DNA from: an uncultured Tenacibaculum sp.
GTDB taxonomy: Bacteria > Bacteroidota > Bacteroidia > Flavobacteriales > Flavobacteriaceae
NCBI GenBank assembly: GCA_947497895.1
Contig: CANMIL010000001.1
Span: 248,001 to 312,000 of the forward strand
Length of the DNA: 64,000 nt
Direction of reading: 5' to 3'
Shown: positions 17,951-27,867 of the stretch, in pieces
Layout: the number at the start of each line of letters is the position of its first letter
Numbering within the stretch: the stretch's first letter is position 1
Translations under genes and position numbers: made by a program
The notes under the pieces: model-generated
The model's database searches: none
What the model was told of the DNA's origin: nothing
What the model saw: the letters and a program-made list of their open reading frames with translations, nothing else

Positions 17951-18554
17951 AAAATTGGGAGTTTTTATGAAAATATCACAAAAAAATTATAACATACATT
18001 TTCTTAAATATACGAATCTCAGATAATATTTAAATATCAGGTCGTAAAATAGCTGTAACATAATAACTCACAGGTTTATATTGTTTTAGAGGATTTCGTG
18101 AATCTCCTAAAGTCGATTTGTTTGACGATATAAAACACCAAGTGTGTTACTTATATCTACAATTATATTGAATATACAGTATTCGCTATTTTACTAATAT
18201 AATATAAAGTGTATTATAATGTACTGCGTTATGTTACTTTGCTTTGGAAAAAAGCGTTAGCAAAACAAAATTTTTCTTCATTTTTTTAAACTCAAAAGTT
18301 TATTTTAAAATGTAATGGAATACGCTTTTTACCGAAAGGGCAGAGGAGTGGAGGCAAAATGTGTATGGAATGGTCATGTTTATCTATAATTATTCTTTTA
18401 TTCATATAGTAATTCCTCTTGTTTGTCTATCTTATTTTAAGCTTAATTTGGTAGCATATACATTTGTATTAATACAATGCTGAAAAAATAATATTTGTAT
18501 ATTTCGAAAATCAATTTTATATAGATTTAAAAGACAATAGGACTATCATCAAAC
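17951..18554. other. 604-bp intergenic region after the helicase gene
   Basis: It holds the first copy of a 31-bp direct repeat (17996-18026). The remainder is AT-rich without supported genes; a T/A-rich inverted patch lies around 18130-18210. No terminator hairpin could be assigned to the helicase gene. The promoter of the LytS-type gene should be near 18500. Confidence 0.45.
17996..18026 (+). repeat. 31-bp direct repeat, copy 1
   Basis: It runs from ACATTTTCTTAAATA to ATCTCAGATAA and recurs at 24534-24564 on the same strand with a single mismatch (T here, C there). Similarity extends weakly upstream as AAATT-TAAC. The copies bracket the LytS/LytTR and envelope-gene block. Confidence 0.75.
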
Positions 18555-19562
18555 TTGGGAGAAAAAATAAAAAATAAAAAGCAGTTTCTAATTCACCTAT
18601 TTGTATGGACTATTCTTTACGCAGTTATTCTATTTTTTGTGTATTCAGAAGGAAAAGAAATTACACTAAAAATTTGTTTTAGAATTGGATTTGCTGCTGT
18701 GGTTTTCTACACGAACTATAGTCTGTTAGTACCTAATTTGTTACTTAAAAAGAAGAAAATACCATATCTGTTATCTATTATAGCTCTTTTAATCACAGCC
18801 TATTTAATCATTTCAAATGTACTTTATTTTCAGCTTTATAGGAATCAATTCCTCATAGATAAACGCCTTTCAAAATTTATAATAATTATATTTTTCAATG
18901 CTATTATAGTTATTATAGGAACTATAATTAGACTATATGAACAATGGATAATAAACGATAGAATTAAAACGGAAATTGAGGCTCAAAAGAATAAAACAGA
19001 ATTAAAAGCCCTAAAAAATCAACTTAATCCACATTTTTTATTTAATTCTTTAAATAGTATATATTCTTTATCCGTGAAGAAATCCAATGAGGCTCCCGAT
19101 GCCGTTATTATGCTTTCTGAATTAATGCGATATATGTTATACAAAGCGAATGATAATCAAGTCCTACTTAAAGACGAGCTACAATATATTGATAATTATA
19201 TTAAGCTTCAACATATTCGAATAGCAAAAAATAAAAATGTAAAAATGAACATTAGAGGCTTTATTTCCACTCAAAAAATTAGTCCTTTATTATTTATATC
19301 TTATATCGAAAACGCGTTTAAATATGGAACAGATTTTAATGGTAATACCGAGATTGAAATAGACATTAGTGTGAATGGCGATGAATTGGAATTTAAGGCT
19401 ATTAACATAATAGGCAGCAGAGCTAAAGACAAGGAGAACTCTGGTATAGGAATGAAAAATACCAAAAACCGTTTGGAGCTATTGTATCCTAATAAACATT
19501 GGTTAACTATAATAGAAAAGGGCAATAAATTTATTGTTGACTTAAAATTAATATTAGATTAA
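18555..19562 (+). CDS. LytS/YehU-type sensor histidine kinase
   Basis: A 335-residue membrane histidine kinase. It has four N-terminal membrane segments (about 12-30, 38-58, 70-92 and 106-126), then a coiled linker, then the His_kinase domain with LNPHFLFNSLN (His160) and a GHKL ATPase domain (ENAFKYG, later GIGMKNTKNRL). It phosphorylates the LytTR regulator encoded 10 bases downstream. The start is a TTG; no in-frame ATG fits before the first membrane helix, and the upstream stop at 18528 excludes a longer form. There is no extracellular sensor domain beyond short loops, so the signal is probably sensed within the membrane. Target genes may be the four envelope genes downstream. Confidence 0.88.
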   Translation: MGEKIKNKKQFLIHLFVWTILYAVILFFVYSEGKEITLKICFRIGFAAVVFYTNYSLLVPNLLLKKKKIPYLLSIIALLITAYLIISNVLYFQLYRNQFLIDKRLSKFIIIIFFNAIIVIIGTIIRLYEQWIINDRIKTEIEAQKNKTELKALKNQLNPHFLFNSLNSIYSLSVKKSNEAPDAVIMLSELMRYMLYKANDNQVLLKDELQYIDNYIKLQHIRIAKNKNVKMNIRGFISTQKISPLLFISYIENAFKYGTDFNGNTEIEIDISVNGDELEFKAINIIGSRAKDKENSGIGMKNTKNRLELLYPNKHWLTIIEKGNKFIVDLKLILD

Positions 19563-19572
19563 ATTACAACAG

Positions 19573-20286
19573 ATGAAGTGCGTAATTATAGATGATGAGC
19601 CATTGGCTGTTGATGTTATTGATGCTTACATCAAGCAAATAGGAGGGATAGATATTATTGCAAAATGTAATAATCCATTAGAGGCGATTACAATATTAAA
19701 TAAGCATCAGGTAGATTTGGTGTTTTTGGATATAGAAATGCCTAATTTGACAGGATTAGATTTGGTGAAAGCAGTTGAGAATATTCCTCAATTTATCTTC
19801 ACAACGGCTTACCCTGAGCACGCTTTAGAAGGTTTTGAATTAAATGCAACCGATTATTTGGTAAAGCCTATTCCGTTTCAACGCTTTTTAAAAGCAGTTT
19901 CTCGGGCCAAAGAAAAGTTCCAGTTAGAACAGTCAATTACAATACAATCAAATACTTCTCCTATAGAAACTAATAACGACTTTATTTTTGTAAAATCAGA
20001 ATATGAAAACATTAAGGTTAACTTACACGACATAGAGTATATTAAAGGGTTGAAAGATTATATTAAAATTCATCTTAAAGATCAAACAAAACCTTTGTTA
20101 ACACTATCTAGTTTTAAAACAATTTTAGAAAAACTACCTTCAAATTTCATTCGAACACATCGCTCTTATATTATTAATATTGATTGCATTCGGGCGTTAC
20201 AAAAAACAAATGTTGTTATTAATGACGTACGAATACCTATTGGAGAAACCTACAAAGAAGTCGTTCTAAAAAGACTTGGAGTCTAA
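19573..20286 (+). CDS. LytTR-family response regulator
   Basis: A 237-residue regulator with an N-terminal receiver (acidic pocket IDDEP at 6-10, phospho-acceptor Asp53 in FLDIEMPNLTG, TTAYPEHALEGFELNATDYL and Lys in VKPIPF) and a C-terminal LytTR DNA-binding domain (RTHRSYIINIDCI, then VPIGETYK-like IPIGETYKEVVL). Cognate of the kinase encoded just upstream. It is closely similar in order and length to the second pair at 57.7-59.6 kb. A hairpin follows at 20307, so the four downstream genes may have their own promoter, possibly one bound by this regulator. Confidence 0.9.
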   Translation: MKCVIIDDEPLAVDVIDAYIKQIGGIDIIAKCNNPLEAITILNKHQVDLVFLDIEMPNLTGLDLVKAVENIPQFIFTTAYPEHALEGFELNATDYLVKPIPFQRFLKAVSRAKEKFQLEQSITIQSNTSPIETNNDFIFVKSEYENIKVNLHDIEYIKGLKDYIKIHLKDQTKPLLTLSSFKTILEKLPSNFIRTHRSYIINIDCIRALQKTNVVINDVRIPIGETYKEVVLKRLGV

Positions 20287-20306
20287 ATCTCTTTTACACT
20301 TAAACA

Positions 20307-20350
20307 AAAGTATCTATAAATAATCCTTGTTTGTCGATACTTTCTTTTTG
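20307..20350 (+). terminator. Putative weak terminator after the LytTR gene
   Basis: AAAGTATC (20307-20314) pairs with GATACTTT (20336-20343), followed by CTTTTTG. The loop is long (21 bases) and the stem short, so the call is modest. Confidence 0.4.
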
Positions 20351-20421
20351 TGCGTATATCATTTTTTTCTTGCACTCAAGTTGCTTGTAACTTTGATGTT
20401 AAACGTTAAAAATGAACAAAG

Positions 20422-21180
20422 TTGAACACGAAAAAAACATTCATAATAAGCTTTATTTTTCTTAATCTTTTACTGATTTCCTGTAGCAGTAGTAAACAAA
20501 TTGCATATTCTGTAACATCCTACGACCAAAATAAACAATCCACAAGCACAGTATATGATGATACTAATAAGTTAGGATATACTATTACTAAAGATAACTC
20601 GCATCTATATGTTACAGTAACTACTCGGGATAGAGGAACACAGGTGAAAATGCTGCGAAATGGTGTAACTGTACTCTTTGATAATGATGGGAAAAAGAAC
20701 AATAACATATCGGTACAATACCCTGTAGTAAAAGAAAATAAGTCCCTTGATATTGAAAAAATGAAAAAAATGAGAGAACAGGGAAATCAACAAGAAATGC
20801 TACAAAAAATAATGACTTCAATAGGTACAGATATTAGTATTTCCGAAAGTGAAGGAGATCGAATAATTAATAAAGAATTGAACAGTGAAGGAATCTCAGT
20901 AAATCATAAAATAGCTCTTGAAGACTTCTCTTATATATTGAAAGTCCCGCTTTCGTATATCGCATCGCCGTCTAGTACTAAATCTATAGGAATTTCTATT
21001 AAAGGTGTGAAAAAACCTAATGGAAGTAATGGTACATTACCTATGGGTGCAAAATCTTCAGGTCGTATAAAACGAGCTTTAGCAATGCGTGGCGGTATGA
21101 AAGGAAACAACATTGATATAAATCAATTAAAAGAAATGTTAACTGATATAAACATTTGGATTCCTATTAAATTAAAGTAA
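20422..21180 (+). CDS. Lipoprotein of unknown function
   Basis: A 252-residue protein. The start is a TTG giving MNTKKTFIISFIFLNLLLISCS, a signal peptide with a lipobox (LLISC, about Cys21). An ATG ten bases upstream lies in another frame and ends after 17 codons. The mature part has an early YTITKDNSHLYVTVTTRD segment, a DNDGKKNNNISVQYP segment and a helical middle (KKMREQGNQQEML), then VPLSYIASPS and a Gly/Lys-rich tail. The family is not recognised, but this plan is seen in Bacteroidetes lipoproteins located with LytTR systems. It is the first gene of a same-strand run of four exported proteins (20422-23908). Confidence 0.7.
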   Translation: MNTKKTFIISFIFLNLLLISCSSSKQIAYSVTSYDQNKQSTSTVYDDTNKLGYTITKDNSHLYVTVTTRDRGTQVKMLRNGVTVLFDNDGKKNNNISVQYPVVKENKSLDIEKMKKMREQGNQQEMLQKIMTSIGTDISISESEGDRIINKELNSEGISVNHKIALEDFSYILKVPLSYIASPSSTKSIGISIKGVKKPNGSNGTLPMGAKSSGRIKRALAMRGGMKGNNIDINQLKEMLTDINIWIPIKLK

Positions 21181-21206
21181 AAGCTTCTTAACTAAAATTA
21201 TTAAAA

Positions 21207-21770
21207 ATGAAGTCAGTTAAAATAGTAACCATACTAACTATTCTGGGAATGCTTTTTATCACTCAGATAACAAATGCCCAAAGAAGAGTAGTTGTAAAAA
21301 CGCCTCATAGAACAGTTGTAAGAACAACGAGTCCCAGAGTTGTTTATAAAAGACCTACACCTGTTGTAAGAGCAGTAAGAACATTACCTGCTACAGCAGT
21401 TGTTATAAAACGTAACGGTATTAGATATCACTACTACAAGGGGCGTTATTACAGATATAATAGAGGAAGATATATTGTAGTTACGGCACCAAGAGGCATA
21501 AGAGTTAAAGTGTTACCTGTTGGCTACAGAAGAATTGTAATTGCAGGAAGACCCTACTTTTATTTTGAAGGAGTTTATTATGTTCCGGTCAACAATGGTT
21601 ATAAAGTGGTAGAAGCGCCCGACAATATCATAGTGTATGAATTGCCAGAGGAAGCAGAACAGATAAAAATAGATGGAAAAACATTTTATGAATATGATGG
21701 TAAATTGTATAAAGTAGTTACCACTCCAGATGGTAAAGGTTTCAAAATTGTGGGTGATTTAGAAGAGTAA
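21207..21770 (+). CDS. DUF6515-like secreted basic protein
   Basis: A 187-residue exported protein: signal peptide to about residue 24 (ITNAQ), then a strongly basic stretch with RRVVVKTPHRTVVRTTSPR and VVYKRPTPVVR. It continues with repeated Tyr-rich turns (YYKGRYYRYNRGRYIVV, then YYVPVNNGYKVVEAP, then YEYDGKLYKVV), as in the DUF6515 family of Bacteroidetes. The repeats suggest a small beta-rich envelope protein. It sits 27 bases after the lipoprotein gene and 91 bases before the Spy-like gene, so one operon is likely. Function unknown. Confidence 0.7.
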   Translation: MKSVKIVTILTILGMLFITQITNAQRRVVVKTPHRTVVRTTSPRVVYKRPTPVVRAVRTLPATAVVIKRNGIRYHYYKGRYYRYNRGRYIVVTAPRGIRVKVLPVGYRRIVIAGRPYFYFEGVYYVPVNNGYKVVEAPDNIIVYELPEEAEQIKIDGKTFYEYDGKLYKVVTTPDGKGFKIVGDLEE

Positions 21771-21861
21771 CTAATTCGAAATGATAGCTCGAATTAAAAA
21801 ACAATTAAAAACTCAGTTATCTTTTTATAGTAACAATTAGAAAACAATAAAAAATAGAAAC

Positions 21862-22239
21862 ATGAAATTATTAAAAAATAGCATCGTAATAATCCTATTG
21901 TTAGTTAGCACGATAACTTTTGCACAAGACAGAGAATTTACAGAAGAACAAAAAGAGCAGGTTAAACAACAGTTAGAACTGTACTTTGAAAAATTAGATT
22001 TATCCGAAGAACAGCAATCAAAATTTGAAGAAATTACAAAAAAGTATGCACTTCAAATGAAAACATTAAAAGGGAGTGGTAAGAGCAAATTTGCTAAGTA
22101 CAAAGAATTTAAATCGATTAAAAGTTCTAAAAACAAAGAAATGAAAACATTGCTTTCTGCTGAACAATATAAGATGTATGAAAAGACCCAAAAGGAAATA
22201 CAAAAGAAGATAAAGGAGGAACGTAAAAGTAGAAATTAA
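21862..22239 (+). CDS. Spy/CpxP-like periplasmic helical protein
   Basis: A 125-residue protein with a signal peptide to about residue 21 (ITFAQ), then a highly charged all-helical mature part (REFTEEQKEQVKQQLELYF, LDLSEEQQSKFEEITKKY) with LSAEQYKMYEK near the end. The repeated L-S-x-E-Q pattern is what is seen in LTXXQ/Spy-like periplasmic chaperones and in DUF4890-type proteins. A role in envelope stress or metal-linked folding is possible but not shown. It lies 13 bases ahead of the cadherin-like gene. Confidence 0.65.
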   Translation: MKLLKNSIVIILLLVSTITFAQDREFTEEQKEQVKQQLELYFEKLDLSEEQQSKFEEITKKYALQMKTLKGSGKSKFAKYKEFKSIKSSKNKEMKTLLSAEQYKMYEKTQKEIQKKIKEERKSRN

Positions 22240-22252
22240 AAAAGCAAACAAA

Positions 22253-23908
22253 ATGATTAAAATGATAAAATATAACTTTAGAACATTAATGTTAGATATG
22301 TTAGCAGCACTGAATTCGAAAATGATATTAATAATAGGAGCATTAGTTCTTTTATTAAGTTGCTCTCATGATGACGATAATTCTATAAATAACGCAGTGC
22401 CTTTAATGGAAAATCAAACATTTTCAATAACAAATGACGCAGCCATAGGTACTTCAGTAGGACAGGTTTTAGCTACTGACGAAGATAACGATGTTTTAAG
22501 CTACAGCATTACTACGAATAATGACGATAACATCTTTGCAATAGAGAGTACAACGGGAATCATTACGGTTTCAGAAGCACTAAATCCAACCACAACATAT
22601 ACATTAACTGTGCAAGTTAGTGATGGGCAAAATAATACTAATGCTACTATTACCATTAACTTGGTTGAAATAACCGTTACTTTCCCACAAGGACCTTTAT
22701 CACTTTTTTATGATGGAACTTTAGTTGGAGCTGACTATTGGTCAGAAACTCCAGAAATTCTTTCGGCATCATATGGTTTTGGAGATATTATTGGATTGCC
22801 TAGTACAGAAATCAATCAACAACTGGTTGAACAAGCAGGAGGCGCTTGGTTGTCCGATGTTAATTGTGATAACGGTAATACAGGATCCTTAACTTCCTCA
22901 GTAACGCAACAGCAATTAGCTAATGGATATATATTAAAAACTCCTTATCAGCAGTTTTTAAAAGATGGCGCTTTAGGTTTAGATGGTATGCCTATTGTGT
23001 TCAGTTGGCCTGTGTTAACCAATACAGTAGATATAAATGATGTTCAAGTTACATTGAACACAGGAGAAGTAGTTTCACCAATGGCAATTGGTATGCTACC
23101 TAATTTTGAAAATAATGAACGTAACTGTATCGTAGTTTTTGGTGAATTTGGTAACAGACTGCCTAGTACAGACCCAGATGCACGTTTTCCTGTGAGGGTA
23201 GAAATCGTAACAGGTGACACACCGTTAATGTTGGCTGGACCTAATAACCAAATGGTAAGCGCTGTGGGGCTATCTTGGGAAACCACTACAAGCCCATACG
23301 ACCCAAATAATGGACCAAGATTGGTGGGCGCTAAACTGAACCACGTAGGAACGCAAGCAATTGGTGAAGGTATTAGCAATCCTATTGTGAACGCGCAATT
23401 GCCGCAAAACGACGAATTTGATTTATATGGTGGTGGCGATTTCCGACTTCGTGTACTAACCTCAGGTGGTTTTTCACCAGATGGAGTTCGTGGAGTACTA
23501 CCAACAGATTATGAACGTTTTTTTAGAATTCATGCTACAGCTACAGACGGTTCAACAGTTTTAATCGAAAATGTCGGTGTGGATTACCAAGTTGAAGGTG
23601 GTACCCTAAAAGTATTGGGATTATCAGATTTAGGAAACTTAGAAGGCTTTAATGGCACAGTATATGGAGACTGCTATATGGAAGATAGAGACAATTACAT
23701 AGACATTATTATTGAAGGTAATGAGGCTGCGGCAAGAAACATTACATTCGTAGAAATTCCAAGTTTAGAAGGTGGTTATGATGCTTTTTATAACCCAGGC
23801 GGACCAGGAACAACACCTTTTTCAAACGTTAACTACACACAGCCAGGCCCAAGGGATTTAGAACCTGTAATTATAGCATTAGATAATCCGATGCGTATAA
23901 CAAACTAA
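22253..23908 (+). CDS. Cadherin-repeat lipoprotein
   Basis: A 551-residue exported lipoprotein: hydrophobic segment and lipobox (LLLSC, about Cys37) followed by SHDDDN. Residues about 45-140 form one cadherin-like repeat (the ATDEDNDVLSYSI and IFAIESTTGIITV motifs, and TYTLTVQVSDGQ). The remaining about 400 residues (QGPLSLFYDGTLVGADYWSE onward) are an unrecognised beta-rich domain with Gly/Pro-rich segments. The start is uncertain, since five Met codons precede the lipobox; the first is listed. Cadherin repeats bind Ca2+ and mediate contacts, so a surface adhesin or scaffold role is plausible. It is the last gene of the four-gene envelope run. Confidence 0.7.
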   Translation: MIKMIKYNFRTLMLDMLAALNSKMILIIGALVLLLSCSHDDDNSINNAVPLMENQTFSITNDAAIGTSVGQVLATDEDNDVLSYSITTNNDDNIFAIESTTGIITVSEALNPTTTYTLTVQVSDGQNNTNATITINLVEITVTFPQGPLSLFYDGTLVGADYWSETPEILSASYGFGDIIGLPSTEINQQLVEQAGGAWLSDVNCDNGNTGSLTSSVTQQQLANGYILKTPYQQFLKDGALGLDGMPIVFSWPVLTNTVDINDVQVTLNTGEVVSPMAIGMLPNFENNERNCIVVFGEFGNRLPSTDPDARFPVRVEIVTGDTPLMLAGPNNQMVSAVGLSWETTTSPYDPNNGPRLVGAKLNHVGTQAIGEGISNPIVNAQLPQNDEFDLYGGGDFRLRVLTSGGFSPDGVRGVLPTDYERFFRIHATATDGSTVLIENVGVDYQVEGGTLKVLGLSDLGNLEGFNGTVYGDCYMEDRDNYIDIIIEGNEAAARNITFVEIPSLEGGYDAFYNPGGPGTTPFSNVNYTQPGPRDLEPVIIALDNPMRITN

Positions 23909-25001
23909 AAATATTATCAATAACGGCACCTGAAACGGTATATAAACAATAGCGATATCTGTTACAACACTTTAATAAAGTGAGAAAGGTGCATTTGAAT
24001 TTATAAATGCAATTAATTGAATTTCTTATCAATAATTCTTTTCTATCTATTGATTTTTGAGATAGAAAAAAAGTGCTAAGATTACAAAATATGATTTAAG
24101 ATAATAAAAAGCATAATTCTATAATATTATGTAAAATAGAACCTGTGTTTTTTACCCAGATGAAGCGATGGCATATCGGCCTCAGAAAACTTTGGTCAAA
24201 ACAATAGGTGAATGAGCGTACATATTTTAGAGGGCTAGCAATACATATTCTTAATAATTAGTATTTTAACTACAACTCAAAACAACCTTAATGAGTTACG
24301 ATGTTTTCTAAAATATAGCGAATGAACCGTGATTGTTTCCAAAGGTTTATGAAGCCTTGAATTTTTGATTCTTTTGTTTCAAGACAAAAGATAGCGCAAG
24401 AATGAAAAAAAGTTAATTTTTAGTTACCATGCTAGTAAGGGCATAGAAATTTTAAAACATGGGTTTGAGCTAGGCAAAATTTTATACTCTTGCGGAAACC
24501 TTAACGAGAACATCCTAAAAAAAATTGTAACGGACATTTTCTTAAATACACGAATCTCAGATAAGAACTTAATGTAAGCTTTTATGCGGCTGTAAGCGTT
24601 GGAAAATTGTGTTTAAAAAAATTACTCCGACAAGTATAATTATTTTTAAAAAGCAATCGAGCATTTGCTGGTGGCAATTTAACATAGCGACCAATTATGG
24701 TACAAACGAACGAAATGTTTATTGTTAGCAGAAAACCAAACCAATGTTAAATGACCCAAGTACTGAATAATCTTTAAAAACGAGAACATTCTGGGCTATT
24801 TACACATAATATAGAATTATAGCTTACAAATCCTTTTGTACTATAATTAATATTATGTTAAATAGAGTATTTTGTAATACAATTCTCTTCTTTCTTGAAT
24901 TTATAGTTTATATAAAAAAAGGCAAATTGAATCATCAGCTATTATCCCCTTATTTTCGCTGACAATCCAATTTTACCTAGCAATAAAAACCAATTTGTGT
25001 T
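23909..25001. other. 1.1-kb intergenic region with direct repeat, otherwise empty
   Basis: This is the largest non-coding gap of the window. It contains the second copy of the 31-bp repeat (24534-24564), a CACTTTAATAAAGTG palindrome near 23966 and a second ACGAGAACAT string (about 24505 and 24780). Stops are frequent in all six frames and no gene remnant could be identified. The end faces the minus-strand M19-like gene. Confidence 0.5.
24534..24564 (+). repeat. 31-bp direct repeat, copy 2
   Basis: Same 31 bases as 17996-18026 except for one T-to-C change, in the same orientation, about 6.5 kb away. It lies in non-coding DNA. Confidence 0.75.
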
Positions 25002-27806
25002 TTATTTCTTAATGACTTTAAATGATTGATTTATGTTTCCTGTCTGGTCTTTAAAATTTATAATATAAACTCCTGGAGAAAACTTTTGAAATCCTTGCAT
25101 AGTTTCGGCTTTCAAGGTTTTATATTCCTGAGTGAAAATTACTTCTCCAGAAACATTGGTAATCGTCACAGTGATATCACGAACATCCTCAATACTTTCT
25201 ACATTAACTTTATTCTCCACATACGTTGGATATACACTAATTCTATTCTTTGAAAAAATAGGTTCGTTTGTAGTTTCTTCTTGTGAATTCGATATAGCAT
25301 TCAAGTTCAAATCGGTCCCGTTGATATCATTTGCTAACTCAATTTGTTCTGCAGTGATCTGATATTCATCAATTAAAGTATGTATAATCTCATCTGAAGT
25401 TAGATTTGTAATATCAATGTTAAACAAGTCTTTGATACTTTCTACAGCTTGAGTATTTGACTGTAAAGCCGCAAGATTCTCACTAACAACCGAATTATCC
25501 AGTAATTCAACTGGCAATCCATTGATATTATTACCATCCTTTTTTTCGCGTAAATCTCTTGGTTTTTCAGGGTTTGAAACAATAGCTCTCCTGTCTTCTA
25601 CTCTTGATGCTGCTCTTTCACATTCCTCCCAAAATCGCACATATTCTTCAGCTCCATTAAACAAAGCAGCAATGGCTCCTTCCGAACCGGGTTGAATTCT
25701 CATATCTTCAATTAAATCAGGTAATAAACCTATATGTGCCATACCATCATAATTATAATCGTACGTCTGATTTCCAGAGGTTTGTTTCTCAAACACCACT
25801 TTTCCATCTCGTGATGTGAAAGGATATTCCATAATTCCTCCAAATGAGGTTGAATTTTCACAATGATTAAACGTATTGTTCAGTCTTGGTCCTGGACCTG
25901 TGAGTGTTCCAAAGAAGTCGGTAGACATACTTGCCGATCGTAATCCTTTATGTTGTTCAGAAACATCTCCAGTATCATTAAAAACCGCAATTAAATTCGT
26001 TGATGTATAAGCACAATCCCTTCCATCTTGACTCCTATCTATTTGTGGTGAAGCAATTCCTCCTCTTGTATAAATATAGCTCGCATCACCTTCATGATGT
26101 GAACCTTCTTCAATAGAAAAATGCGTAAATAATGGCGGATAACCATATTCATCAGTAATGGCGATAACATCGCGAACAGCTTGCGGACTCATATGCGACA
26201 TATCAATCATCATTCCTCGTTTCAGTAGTTCTTCTACCAAAATTTCACCCGTTTGCGTCAATCCTCTAGCATTTTCATAACCATGAAACAATTCTCCATT
26301 GGCATCCTTGGGAATATCTGAAAAACCATTGAACAAATTGTATCCGAAAATTGCCAATAATCCTTTTAAAACAATAGATACGTTACCGTTTCTTATCGAT
26401 GGTATATATTCAGTACTAAAGGGTAAATTTTCATCGGATACTTGGTATTCTATAGGTCTATTTATATCCAACATCGCCAATAACTCAACAGATTCTGCAA
26501 ATAAACTACTCCCTGAAAATTGATTATCATAATGATGTGTTGGAAAAACCACACGAACTCCTTGAGCATACAATCTGTCAAGTTCTGAAGCAATATAAGA
26601 CCTCGTACAAGGCGTACTGTTTTCTGTACAATTCAAAAAATCAGGATGCTCCATACCAATTATAACCGCCAAATTACCATCACTAATAATCTTTCTTGCT
26701 TGAGCGGGTGAATAGGCTATTTTCAGCCATCCTTTTCCTGGGCCTCCCTCCTGCGCGTCTACATAATCAATTAAGCTCAATAATTTGCCCATGGCTATTT
26801 CATGCTCTTCCATTCCAGTAATTACAGGAGTAATTTGCATTCCTGGACTAAAAAATGGTAGTAAGTTCTTTATTAACCCATGATTTGCGATACGAACAAT
26901 CGATTTTGACGACTGTGATAACATGGTTATTAATCGTAGACCTCCTAACCTAGCCCTATTTAACCATTGATAATATACTTTTTGATGTCCAATATCTTTT
27001 ACTGAAGGATACGCTTCTAATCCAGGATATGAATAAGGATTATGAGATTCAGCAAAACCAAACAAATTAAAATTTGGGTTTAATATGTTGTGGATTCCCG
27101 TATCCACGGTAGTATCATGAACAATAGCTACTAAACTTGTTAAATCAAGACCACGACTTCCGTGACTTTCATAACAATTGAACGCATCATACACTCCATA
27201 AGGTGAATGTGTTCCTCCTGTGAATAATAAATTCCCCATGGCTCTATCTGACAAAAAATGATCATGAAGATTTGCCATTCCATAGAGTGTTCCATCCGCA
27301 TTTTTCCCAGCTAAATCTCTTGTTATGGTGGCATTTAATGATATTTCAGGAAAAGATTCGCAGTTTTCAGCGGCTGACATGCGAAATTTCGATGCGGAGC
27401 TTACATTGGAGGTAGAAATCCAATTACTCACCCAAGGAAGCCATGTCCACCAACTTGTATTCTTTTGAATGTACTTCCCAGTACTCTTATTCCTAAAAAC
27501 ATAATTATCACCATATTGAACTATTGTCCAAACCAAATAATCATGTCCATCGTATGTGGTGCTAATGTTTTTCAATAGTACGCTCCCATTGTCATCAACA
27601 AGCACAGAACCATTTTTATACAACATAAACTCTCCTAAGGCAGAAGGTTTTAAAAAGTAAGTATTGGTTGAAATAATGTTTCCTTTAGCATTTAATAAAC
27701 TTATGTTTTGACAGGTATTAGCCAAACCAAAAATTGGGTCATTCACTTCTGCAGATAACACAGAGGTGTACAAAATCAGAACCAAAAGTGTAAACAATTG
27801 TTTCAT
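25002..27806 (-). CDS. M19-dipeptidase-like metal hydrolase with lectin-like N-domain and T9SS sorting tail
   Basis: A 934-residue secreted protein: signal peptide (MKQLFTLLVLILYTSVLSAE), then about 130 residues with repeated short beta turns (SVLVDDNGSVLLK, YVFRNKSTGKYIQKN) like fascin or ricin-type trefoils. A long hydrolase domain follows, beginning NLHDHF and containing VIGMEHPDFL, GVRVVFPTHHYDN, MMIDMSHMSP and LFTHFSIEEG. These metal-ligand-like His/Asp segments match the order of membrane-dipeptidase (peptidase M19) relatives. The last about 80 residues (VYPTYVENKVNVES, then GVYIINF) are a type IX secretion C-terminal sorting domain, so it is exported across the outer membrane. Substrate unknown; some M19 ligands could not be confirmed by eye. 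Confidence 0.75.
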   Translation of the reverse strand: MKQLFTLLVLILYTSVLSAEVNDPIFGLANTCQNISLLNAKGNIISTNTYFLKPSALGEFMLYKNGSVLVDDNGSVLLKNISTTYDGHDYLVWTIVQYGDNYVFRNKSTGKYIQKNTSWWTWLPWVSNWISTSNVSSASKFRMSAAENCESFPEISLNATITRDLAGKNADGTLYGMANLHDHFLSDRAMGNLLFTGGTHSPYGVYDAFNCYESHGSRGLDLTSLVAIVHDTTVDTGIHNILNPNFNLFGFAESHNPYSYPGLEAYPSVKDIGHQKVYYQWLNRARLGGLRLITMLSQSSKSIVRIANHGLIKNLLPFFSPGMQITPVITGMEEHEIAMGKLLSLIDYVDAQEGGPGKGWLKIAYSPAQARKIISDGNLAVIIGMEHPDFLNCTENSTPCTRSYIASELDRLYAQGVRVVFPTHHYDNQFSGSSLFAESVELLAMLDINRPIEYQVSDENLPFSTEYIPSIRNGNVSIVLKGLLAIFGYNLFNGFSDIPKDANGELFHGYENARGLTQTGEILVEELLKRGMMIDMSHMSPQAVRDVIAITDEYGYPPLFTHFSIEEGSHHEGDASYIYTRGGIASPQIDRSQDGRDCAYTSTNLIAVFNDTGDVSEQHKGLRSASMSTDFFGTLTGPGPRLNNTFNHCENSTSFGGIMEYPFTSRDGKVVFEKQTSGNQTYDYNYDGMAHIGLLPDLIEDMRIQPGSEGAIAALFNGAEEYVRFWEECERAASRVEDRRAIVSNPEKPRDLREKKDGNNINGLPVELLDNSVVSENLAALQSNTQAVESIKDLFNIDITNLTSDEIIHTLIDEYQITAEQIELANDINGTDLNLNAISNSQEETTNEPIFSKNRISVYPTYVENKVNVESIEDVRDITVTITNVSGEVIFTQEYKTLKAETMQGFQKFSPGVYIINFKDQTGNINQSFKVIKK

Positions 27807-27867
27807 AGTAAGTTGATTTAATTTAATGTTGTCGATTAGTGATTTTTCACTAATAAAAGATGTAAAC

